Assembly: GCA_003116995.1 (NCBI GenBank)
Contig: BDSL01000019.1
Span: 496,001 to 560,000 of the forward strand
Reading direction: 5' to 3'
DNA length: 64,000 nucleotides
From: Yamagishiella unicocca
Lineage: Eukaryota; Chlorophyta; Chlorophyceae; Chlamydomonadales; Volvocaceae
In this document: positions 47,396 to 56,900 of the stretch, piece by piece
How positions within the stretch are numbered: position 1 is the first letter of the stretch
How the letters are laid out: the number at the start of each line of letters is the position of its first letter
Translations under genes and position numbers: made by a program
Notes under the pieces: generated by a model
Database searches by the model: none
The model's input: only the letters and a program-made list of their open reading frames with translations
What the model was told of the DNA's origin: nothing

Positions 47396-50300
47396 ATGCC
47401 CGCCGTACGACAGGTCAACAAGGCGCTGTTCCGATGGCCTACACCATCGCCCAGCCCGCCAGGTGAGGCAGCGACCCGGCTGCGGGGGCCCTGGAGGGGG
47501 CTGGGGGCGCCTCTCGTAAAAACAAAAAATGATACCGGTGGGGCTGACGTGTCCGCTAGTACCGCCGCGGCTGTTGCCGTACTGGCAATAGCCACTCAGG
47601 CCTCCGCCGCCAGCAGCCGCCCTTCTCGCGCCCTGCATCGCTTTCTATCGCGCTAGGACCGCACGGCACCAAGGTCTACGGCAAGCAGCCTCAGTCACGT
47701 GTCCGGGATGCCGTTCTCCAGCTACCGTTTCCTCTTCTCCCTTGTCGGTCCACCGGTGTAAAACCTTAAAACCCTAACTCCCGGGTGTCAGGCCTTGTGG
47801 TGGAGGAGCTCGAGTACTACGTAGAGGAAGGGCCGCAGGGCTGGGTGCCGCTGCGTATCGTACGGCCGTTGGACGAGCCGTCGCCGCCGGCCCCGCCGCC
47901 GGCGTCGTCAGCAGTGGAGGGGGAGGCGGAGCGCGACAGCAGAAATGAGGTGGCGGGGGGCCCCGAGGCTGAGGCCGAGGCCGAGGCGGAAGTTGAGCCG
48001 TCAGGGCCCGTTCGCCGCCCGGTGGTGTTGTTCATGCACGCGACAGGTGCGACACGGTCGTTGTGTAACTGAAACCGGCGAGGGCCGTCCGCAGCTGGCC
48101 GTTGGTGGTTGATGACTCGGACGTGCCAAGGGCGCTGGGCGTGTGGGTTGGCATGCGTTGGCGTTGGCGTTGGCGTTGGCTTTGGCGGGGAGTGGGCATG
48201 GCCCAGGCGCGCGGAGGGGCCGGTCGTCGCGCGGCCCTTTTGGCAGGGTTTCGGGACAGCCACAACGACCGCGTTGTTGCCGGTTTACGGTTTCCGCCAC
48301 TACCCTCCCAGGGGAGAACATGGACGTCGTCCGCCACAAGCAGGAGCTCTTCGCCCGCATGGGCTACTTCACGGCCGCCATAGACGCGCGCTACCACGGC
48401 CAGCGGGCTGCCATCCCGTACGAGGTGGCGGAGGCGCTGAACAGTGCCGCCCCGAAGGCCACGGCGCCGGCGGCTGGCACCGGCGAGGTGACGGCGGCGG
48501 CTCTAGTCGCGACCATCAAAGGCCTGAATCCAAAGATCCTATCCGCGCTGGAACGAGCCGACGCCGCCGCGGGCCTTACGCCGGACTCCTGCCTGGCGGC
48601 TCCCGGCCAGCTGGAAGCTGCCGCCACTGCCGCCGCCGCTGAGGCGGCGGCGGCGGCCCGGGCGGCGACGCCGCCGGCGCCTGCGGGCTCCCTGACGGCG
48701 GCGGCGGAGGCGAAGCAGGAAGCGGCGGCTGAGGAGCGGCGGCTGGCGCACAAGCGCTTCGTGGATGCATGGCTGGGCGTGGTGGCGGAGTTCAGAGAGC
48801 GCCGCGGCGCAGCCGCCACTACCGCCGTACTGGCGACGGCGCCGCCGCCGCCGCCGCCGGCGGAGCCCTCGGCCGCCGGCGGCAGCGGAAGCGCCGCCGC
48901 CGTGGGCTCGTCGGGGCTGTGGGCCCTGAGTCACGGCAACCGTGGCGCCGCCGCGGCCCGCAGCGATCGCGTCACCGCGCGCAACGTGTACGAGCTGGGC
49001 CTTATGGCCGCTTGGCGGGGCTCCGGCGAGCAGCCGCTGTTCCTGGACACGGTGTGGGACCTGATGCTGCTGCTGGATGTGCTAAACCTGCGGCAGGACG
49101 TGGACATGGAGCGCGTGGGCATGACGGGTGCGATGATGGCGGGACAGGGGAGGGGGCAGCATGGAACGGAGAGGCGAGCGAGCCTGGGCAGACGTAAGAC
49201 AGGAGACAGGCGGGGGACCCCGAAGCCTTTGCATGAAGTAGTGGTGGTCGTAGTGGTGGTGACGGTGTTCGTTGCTTTGCTGCAGGCGGGATTCGATCTG
49301 GGGTTGCGCGGCGGGAGGCACCGGTTAGATGCCCGATACGCGTCCCCTGCTTGCTTGCCGGCTGGTCGCAGGCTTCAGCATGGGCGGCTCCATCACTTGG
49401 CTGCTGTCAGTCATAGAGCCGCGGATCGCGGTGGCGGCGCCGCTGTCCGGGGTGCAGGGCTTCGGGTGGGCTATGGAGAACGAGTCCTACCAGGCGCGCG
49501 TTGGTCGTTACCCGCTGGTGTTCGAGGTGGCCGCCAGCGATCTGCGAGGAAGCCGGCAGGCCCAGGTGGGGAAGGGGGAGGACGTGGGACGGGAGCGATG
49601 TGCGAGGAGGCCTGGGACGGCGGGACGCTGCAGTCGGGGCCGTGGGCTGCCAAGCATGATGCCTCCGACGTCCGACCCGCCTCCCCTCGGCCTGACATGT
49701 CAGTAAGCACCGCAAAAGTAAGCACCGCAAACACCCCGGCGCCGCTCCCTCCGGGGCCCGCGGGTCCGGCCCCTGGTGACCACCAACACCCCACCTGGCC
49801 CGCCCCCGGGTCCTCTGCGAGCCACAGGTGGACGTTCAAGTGGTTCAGGAGGTGTGGAACAAGCTCCTGCCCGGTGAGAGGGGGGATACGACCGGTGGCG
49901 GTGGCGGCGTAACAGGGAGCGGCGGGGAACTCCCAGTGGGGGGACCGCAATCGTCGCCGGGATCTATAGCCGCAACCACAACCGCAACCGCAGCCGCAAC
50001 CGCAACCGCTTTCCCCCTCCCATCCCCTACCCCGCCGCCCCAGGCCTCCTGACCGACTACGACGCGCACTTGTCGCTACCCACCATCGCCACGCGACCGC
50101 TCCTGGTTGCCACCGGCGAGCTGGACCAGTCCTGCCCGCTGCCCGGAGTCAGCCAGGCGGCGGAGGCGGCCCGGTCCAGGTACCTGGAGTGGGCGGTTGA
50201 GGAGCGGCGAGTGCAGCTGGCTGCGGAGGCTGAAGCCGCAGCCCGGGCCGAGGCGGAGGCCTTGGCGCAGGCTGAGGCCGAGGCCGCCGCCTGGGCGAAC

Positions 50301-51077
50301 GCGGAGGCGGAGGCATGGGTGGAGGCGGAGGCGACACGGAGTGAGGATGGGAGTGTGGCAGGGGAGGTATCGCGGCAAAGAAGCGCAACGGGGGAGCGAC
50401 GTGGGGGAGAAGTGGGGACGTCCGGCGGCGGTGATGTGGGTGCGGCGGGATCAGTGGCGGCGGAGAGGAGCGGCGGAAGTGTAGGAGTTGCGGCGGGTGG
50501 GGCTGTGGCTGGCGGGGCGCAGATCGTGGAGGCCTCAGGGGGCGAAGGCGTCGCTTCGTCGGCCGCTGGCGTTGAGGGTGTTTTGGAGGACGAGGCGGTT
50601 ACTGCGGCAGCGGAGGCAGCGGCAGAAGCAGCGGCGGCGGCGGCGGCAGCAGCGGAGGTGGCGGCGGCGGCAGCGCAGGTGGCGGCGGCGGCAGCGGAGG
50701 CAGCGGCCGCTGCAGCAGAGGAGGCAGAAGCAGCAGCAGTGGCGGCGGCAGCGGCAGGAGCGGAGGAAGTGGCGGTAGTTGCCGCGGCCGAGGCGGCCGA
50801 GGCCGCCGCCGCGGCGGAAGCCGCTGAGGCAGCTGCTGCAGTCGCTGCTGCCGCTGCAGCGGCGGCGGCGGTGCTGGAGGCCGAGCGCCACGAGCAGCTG
50901 GTCGTCACAACGCTGCTGGCGTCACGGTTTCGATACTTGGTAGAACTCGGCGTGGGGCACACCGAGACCGGGACCATGACGCGGGCAGTGGAGCAGTGGA
51001 TGCACACACACCTGCTCAACCCCTGGCGGAAAGCTGTGGATGCCGGCCACGTCGCTCCGCCCCCGAGGGCCTCCTGA
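47396..51077 (+). CDS. alpha/beta-hydrolase fold enzyme with two Ala-rich insertions
   Basis: Six exons: 47396-47462, 47792-48046, 48312-49127, 49372-49565, 49828-49873 and 50044-51077, encoding 803 residues. The fold is clear: N-terminal strand block WVPLRIVRP, RRPVVLFMHATGENMD (oxyanion region), GYFTAAIDARYHGQRA, nucleophile elbow GFSMGG (Ser382, created across an exon junction), LLVATGELDQSCPL (acid Asp487) and LVELGVGHTETG (His765). Substrate is unknown; dienelactone-hydrolase or acyl-peptide-type esterases share this layout. Two insertions are unusual: about 140 residues of Ala/Pro-rich sequence before the elbow (exon 3), and about 240 residues of Ala/Glu repeats between the catalytic Asp and His (50170-50890), where about 30 are normal. 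No transit or signal peptide is obvious. No TGTAA occurs between the stop and the LINE fragment that follows. The start ATG at 47396 is the only in-frame one near exon 2 and gives a short basic N-terminus. Confidence 0.85.
50200..50885 (+). repeat. GCG/GCA-rich tract encoding Ala/Glu repeats in the hydrolase
   Basis: Imperfect GCGGCGGCGGCAG and GAGGCGGAGGC units give AEAEA and long Ala runs in the coding frame. The antisense frame is also open over 350 codons (poly-Ala/Ser) but is a shadow of the repeat composition. Confidence 0.85.
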
Positions 51078-51335
51078 TTGGGCGTCAGGTGACCGCCCTG
51101 GGGCCGTTGCCAATACCGCCGGCCCACAGCAAGCCTGGTTGGCGTCCGAGCCGAAAGCGCTGCCAGGACAGGGTGGCACGGGGAACAGGGAGGCGGCTGA
51201 GTCGTATTCGAAAGGAACCATCGCTCGCGTTTTGGAAGCCAAAGCGCTAACGGGCAGTTGTTCTATCAATTATACCTCCATCGAATTCGACACACTGTCC
51301 AGAGACGAAGGACGATAGGAGCGGCTATTACTGCC

Positions 51336-51596
51336 ATGGAGGTGGGGCGCCAGTTTATGGCCGCGGCCTTGAAAAGGGCGGGGGCTGGTGGTCCCCCTCT
51401 TACTCCGGGTAGTGGTCTTCTGGATCGTGCCGTTCGCCGTGGGGTGGTGGAGTTTTGGGCCCTTCTGAGGGGCTTTGCTGCACTGGGGCTTCTCCAGAAA
51501 GGCTGGGATGCAGTGGGGCCTCGGCATCCTTTCTTGCGGGTTGTCGCCAGTCGCCTTGTGTGCAGGGGACCGGCTGAGGTACTGGTGGATTCGTGA
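51336..51596 (+). CDS. LINE ORF2 C-terminal fragment
   Basis: Eighty-six codons, ending TGA, with the FWALLR-x-FAALGL signature of the extreme C-terminus of algal L1-type ORF2. It begins after truncation and contains neither RT nor zinc knuckle. It is not expected to be functional. Confidence 0.65.
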   Translation: MEVGRQFMAAALKRAGAGGPPLTPGSGLLDRAVRRGVVEFWALLRGFAALGLLQKGWDAVGPRHPFLRVVASRLVCRGPAEVLVDS

Positions 51597-51971
51597 TCGG
51601 CCCGGGTTGTCTTGGGGAGCGGGGTTTCCCGTGCTTCATACTTTCTGGCTCTATAGGCGTGTTGAGCCCTGCTAGGGGTCCGTGCCTTATGGGATGAGAG
51701 GTGGCTGGTTCCGATGTTTGCATCGTTGCGGCGCTTCACTGGTTCGTCGGGTGCTGGGCTGTTAGGTTGGTTGGTGGCCAGTTCCTGATAGGGGAGCCTC
51801 TAGTGCAAATTCCCCCTGGGGTGCTGGCTGCTGCTCTGTGTGCCTACGGCCTGTCGATTTGGTGTTCTGGTGGTTTGCCTTTGTTCCCGTGCAGGTCGAT
51901 CATTGTCTCCTCCGTCTTGTTCAGTGTCAGGCGATGCGCTCGATGGTTCTACCTCTTGGTCTGGAACCCAC

Positions 51972-51976
51972 TGTAA
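51972..51976 (+). terminator. TGTAA of LINE origin, possible poly(A) signal of the hydrolase gene
   Basis: First TGTAA downstream of the hydrolase stop codon (about 895 bases), lying inside the LINE 3' end in the same orientation. The hydrolase transcript may therefore end in the retrotransposon; this is inference from absence of any earlier TGTAA. Confidence 0.35.
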
Positions 51977-51994
51977 CCGTTAAAACAAAAAAAA

Positions 51995-53280
51995 GGAGCG
52001 GCATGCGGTGCTGGGCAGCGTGCGGCGCAACGATTTAAGTATTGGGCGCGCATTAAGGCCAGCGTGTTTGCTATGGCCAGCGGCTAGCGGGAGGATGCAT
52101 GCTGAAGACGTTTGTGTCGTACGTTTTGTACGACATTGCAGTCCACAGCACGGCAGCTGTCTACCTGAGCGAGTCGCGTGCCCGGGTTTACACGCCGCCG
52201 GCAAGCAAGGGGCACAGCGACTTACAACGATCAGGCAAGGGGAGGGTATTGGAATGCTTCCGATCGCTCGCCACCAGCTGTTACATCGGCACTAGACAAT
52301 CAATTAGCATGTTCTGTTACATCGCCAGTGAACAATGAATTAGGACACACAAAAGGACGACGCAAGCACTCGCATTAACGCACTGCGACATTGGACATAC
52401 TACAACGCTCGCAGACACAGACAGGTACTTTCAAGCGGGGCATACGTGCACGAGCAATGGGAAAAAAAGGGGGACTGCCAGTGCGGTCTGCACATCCGAC
52501 CGCACCAATGCTGTCTTGCAGTTATCTCTGGCACGTTTCACCAGCAGCAACCAGCAACGCAAGACTCATCTAGAATCAGTTTTCATCGGTGCATTTGCGC
52601 TTTGTTACCTACGAGACGGAACACTACGACGGACCCGGGGGAGCATCGGTACTGCCGGGCAGCTCCGAAACTACACGCGCCGAGGACTCTTCCAAAGGCC
52701 ATCTCCGGTATGCATTACCGTGAGCCGCATGAAGAAAACATAAGACCGCCCCTTGCGCACGTGCAAGAGCACGGCTCTGCCTGGTCTCCTCTCCTCCTCC
52801 TCTTTAGCTGCGATAGTGCATTGATCTGGACCGCTGAGACTGCGCCATGCGTACCGGGTATCCACAGCCAGGCGCAGTCACACCTTCAGCCAAACGCCTC
52901 ACAACAGACACCAACGGCACACCTCCCCGCCAACAACTCGAGAGCTGCTTACCGCGAGCCTTCCTAGTGTGAATGGGTCTCAGACGTTCGAACACTGACA
53001 GGGCATGACAGGGCACAGAATGACATCACCTCGATTGCCACAAAGCATCCTCCAGGCATTTCAGGGGCCAACAAAAAAGTGCGAGTACACATGGTAGTGG
53101 TGATGTGACGGGCCCCCCAACCAGTGGCGGCCATGTACCTCTGCGCAATACCCTGCGCCACGGCCAAAAGACGTTTCGTACGGGCGCCGATCAAGATTCA
53201 GATTTAGGTGGTGCCCACACGATATGGACTAGGACTCCTGCGGCGATACGGTCACGACATATGCAGTCGGCCATAATAAA
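51995..53280. other. intergenic stretch, nothing recognised
   Basis: Open frames of up to 173 codons (52446-52967, plus) show no domain. A near-duplicate pair TAGAC/GAACAATCAATTAGCATGT and TGTTACATCG at about 52278-52325 forms a short repeat. No RNA gene was seen. Confidence 0.45.
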
Positions 53281-53919
53281 ATGGGCCGTAATCGCGACGT
53301 TCGTGTAAACTTTATGAAAGTTTGGACAATGATTGGAAAGGGGCAACTCCCTGTCGATGATAGCCGGAGTGACCCACAAGCATATTCCGTTTCTTACGTT
53401 CAATTTGAAGCAAGCCCTGCGAAGGCCTACCAGACGCTGGTCTTCGACGAATGTCTCACCTACAAGAGGAAATCACTGATCCTACAGCATTACCTTTCCA
53501 AATTCGAACAAAAATATGCACTCGACAGACCGCCTACATTTATTACGATTGCAGCATACGCATTGCCCTCATCCTGGCGGATCGGCCTCACCTACATACA
53601 GGCCAACGTGAAGCAAGAGGACCCGCAAGGTAAAAATGACCGTTTTTCCTTCCCCATCTTAAGAGCGGATTCAAGATCCATGGCATGTCCTCCAAAGTGT
53701 TCCAGGCAAGGCATCCGGCAGGGCGACAGGCCAGCCCCGCCGGCATGCCTAATCCTGGGCCGTTTTCGTGTTCACTGTGCAACTGTGACACCCAGCTGCG
53801 CTGGCGGGCGTGCATTTCATACCCCGAAGGCTGCCTGCTCCTTATGCGATGAATCGCTTGAACCGAAGTGTGCGGTTGGGCAGTTGTTGACTGGCATACT
53901 GGCATACATGCATGATTAA
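53281..53919 (+). CDS. orphan open frame, 212 codons, status doubtful
   Basis: Not recognised. The first ~118 residues look protein-like, with balanced composition and lower GC than the neighbours (YQTLVFDECLTYKRKSLILQ, LSKFEQKYALDRPP, WRIGLTYIQANVKQED), and end at CGCAAGGTAAAAATG, which could be a splice donor. The remainder, to the stop, is Cys/Arg-rich and looks like translated noncoding sequence. If real it may be the first part of a spliced gene running toward the convergent cyclase gene, whose 3' end is at 53981. No homologue comes to mind; chance is a serious alternative. Confidence 0.2.
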   Translation: MGRNRDVRVNFMKVWTMIGKGQLPVDDSRSDPQAYSVSYVQFEASPAKAYQTLVFDECLTYKRKSLILQHYLSKFEQKYALDRPPTFITIAAYALPSSWRIGLTYIQANVKQEDPQGKNDRFSFPILRADSRSMACPPKCSRQGIRQGDRPAPPACLILGRFRVHCATVTPSCAGGRAFHTPKAACSLCDESLEPKCAVGQLLTGILAYMHD

Positions 53920-53980
53920 CGACAGGTAGATGTCTTACGTTGACTTAGGTTGATGGAAATGCAGTCGCTCCACGTGTCGA

Positions 53981-56900
53981 CTAGAGGTCTGGCTTCAAGA
54001 GGTACGTCTGCAAGGTCCCCTTGCCCTTGGCCTGTGGATAACAAGGCAGCGGCCGCCTCCTTGTCAGCGAGATGGCGGCGAGTAACGGGCTGCCAGAGGC
54101 GGGCGGCCTGGGGCTCGTGCAGAGCCTCGCATCCTAGGCAGGCGTGAACAGGCAAATCAAACCTCCCTTACACAGGCCTAGGCAGATAACTCGATCCTGA
54201 CTGTCGCCCTGAAGCCCTGTACCCTGGATCCAAGCCGGTGAGCCGGAACGCGACCCTCGACGGACCCACCTCCACGCCCCCCGTGGCCTCCCACGCCTCG
54301 TCTGGTACCAGGTCGTGTGTGGCCTGGCTGACGTGGATGGCTCCGGGCACGCCGGTGCTCTCCATGCGGCTGGCGGTGTTGATGGTGTCGCCGAAGAGGC
54401 AGAACCGCGGCATGCGGGTGCCCACCACACCGCTCATGGCGGGACCGGAGTGGATGCCCACGCGCAAGCGCACGGGCTCGCCGGTGGTGGGCAGCCGAAC
54501 TTTGCTGGCGGCGAGCAGCAGCGCCTGATTGGGAGGTTGTAGCAGGCAGCATGACAGGGCGACGGCTGTTGGCTTCAGACGACTGCACGCTGACATGTCG
54601 GCGTCAGCATGCTCTGTCTGCGCGCCGTGGCAACTTCATAACATAATCCTCCTTCATTGCCGCATGGCGGACTTCCGCCATTTTCGCGGCACAATTGCAA
54701 GACAGCAAAGACAACAACAGCACACCGTTGCAGCCATGGAGGCGCTCATGCCCGCCCACCCGACCCTGCCTTGGCGAACTCGACGGTGCGATTGGCGTGC
54801 TTCGGGTCCACGTCATCTGACCGCACCGTCACGGCGCCCGTCTCCTCGTCCACCTTCATTAGGCCTCCGGCGGCCACGTAGCAATCGCCGATGGTCTCCA
54901 CCTGTTGCGTCACATTCGTACGGCACCGCCTCCGCTAAACAGCCTCCTTGGATCCGCTACGACAGCCCTCAGAAAGGTGTTGTATCGCGCAGATCGCAGA
55001 GGCCTGCCTTGGACCCCACAACCCTGTCCTACAGGAAGCCATAGCGGTCCAGCACCCTAGCGTGCATCAACGCGTGTGGTTTGTTTCCATCACGGACGTC
55101 TTTAGGGTTTTACCCCCGCGTGCGTCGCCTGCTGCGCCGCCCGTGCCCCCCAGCCCACCTTGTACACCCCGAAGGCGTCCAGCATGGAGTCCAGCCGCGT
55201 GTAGAGCTCGTTGAGGAACGCCATCACGGTGGCAGGTTTCACGATATTGCACATCGTAGTGAAGCCCTGCAGCAAATTTTGCCGGCGGCGGCAAGCGGCG
55301 TTCAGGCGGTGGGTGAGGCGCATGCGGTGAGGCGCAGCGCAGCAGACGCGTGCCGGAGTTCAGGGCCACTTGCTTCCCCCGCTCTCCCGCCACCTTCCCC
55401 TATCTGAGCCCCGGCAGATCCCTGCGCGCCACCATCCCACAGCCACTAACGTCCCGTGCACGGCCTCTCCAGGCGTCCAACCAGCTCACCTGGATGTCGC
55501 AGAACAGCAGCGTCAGCGCGCTGTGGGATGTGGCCAGGTGCAGGAAGGTGTCCCCGGTGATGTGCACCGGGCTGTTGCCGCGCAGGAAGCCCGGCGCCTC
55601 CTCCCTGAGCTTGGCTGCTGACGGCAGCATCCCGGGCTGGCTCTCGCGACCGAACATGCCACGCCGGGTCGACTCGGCCGGGCCGGCCCCTGGCCCTCCG
55701 CCCGCCTCGCTGTCTTCTCCACGCTGGCCACAGGAGCGAGCAGCGGCGCTAGCAGCCATGAGGGCGATGTGCTCGATGACTGCGCGGCAGGGGAGCGGGC
55801 GAGGGTCGGTGTGCATGCGGCGGAGCAAGGTGGTGCTGGGTGCGCAGTTGGGTGCCTCGGGGCACCAGCGGTGCAGCGATCGCACCAGATGGGGGCGCCA
55901 GGGTCCCACCACAGTGGCGCACTGCTGTCGCTTCCGGCTGCTCGCCCCCACCCACCCACTCACACACCGTGCATGGGCTTCTTATCTTAAGACTCATTAG
56001 AGCTCTCAGAGCAGTTAGAAACGCGCCTGCGCCGACGGCGCGCCACGCACGTCCCGCTGTTACCCACCGTGCATGGGGAAGATGTTCTCCAGCAGCGAGT
56101 GCTCCGCCTCCACCACCATGGCCAGCTGCCGCTCCGCCCACACGCGGGCAGACACGTCGTTCTGCGGGGCGGCGACGCAACGTCTTATGTCGTGTTTTGC
56201 GGCGGTGTCGGGTACACGCTAACGGGCTTCCGAGGGCGCTGGGGTCGGCCGAGGCTACAAGGGCTACACACGCCTGGCGCCGGCGTGGACGGCGGTTCGC
56301 CGTTGAGGCCATAAACCACAGCCGACGGCTGCGATTGCCGTTAAACCCAAGGCAGCAGCCCGGCTGCAGCGTGAGCATCCCAACTCAGGGGGCCCTCTTT
56401 TGTTGGTCAAACCGCATGCAACGCTCCTCGCACCTGGGACACGATAATAAGGCGCTCGGTGGTCTTGGGATCCACTAGGCCGCTCACCACCACCTCGTGC
56501 CAGCGTTCCATTGTCGCCGGCGCCACCTCGGAGTCCCGCTCCATGTCCGACATGGTGCGGGAGCCCGAGTCGGAGGGGTCGTACTGCTGCGAGCCGCTGG
56601 GGCTAGTGTACTGCTCCGTCTGCTCCGCCGCCGCCCGCCCCATGCCGCCCTCGGATTCACCCGCCCGCTTCTCCTTCTCGCCGCGCCCAGCCGACCACGA
56701 GCGGCTGCCGCCGTCGTAATCTTGTTCCCCCTCGTCCACGATGGCGAAGAGCAAGTTCCGGCCCTCGTCACTCCCACTGCGAGCAGCAGCCGTGGCAGGC
56801 GACGGATCGCGGGGGGCGTCGGCGGCGATCGCCGCGCCACCAGCGGCAGCGACCCAGGGCGCGGCGGCGCCGCCGTCCGCCGGCTGGCTCACTGGGCTGG

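Larger units (their letters stand above)
51240..51994 (+). mobile_element. 5'-truncated LINE (second family) with A-rich tail
   Basis: The frame 51336-51596 reads MEVGRQFMAAALKRAG, then FWALLRGFAALGLLQKGWDA and HPFLRVV. It is homologous to the C-terminus of the LINE ORF2 at 17642 (FWALLRDFAGLGLPRKDWG, DHPFLFV). The 3' UTR ends with CACTGTAACCGTTAAAACAAA and a short A-run at 51981-51994. The end is shared with 11063-11098, so at least two copies of this family touch the window. The 5' limit is not sharp. Confidence 0.75.

Noticed and set aside
50057..51127. 356-codon minus-strand Ala/Ser frame opposite the hydrolase
   Set aside because: It is antisense to a GCG/GCA repeat; the plus-strand frame carries the catalytic Asp and His motifs.
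54168..54269. Reading the cyclase through to a stop at 54168
   Set aside because: A clean GTGGGT donor at 54269 joins in phase to 54031-53981, which supplies the family's C-terminal [11 protein letters not shown]; the read-through sequence has no family match.
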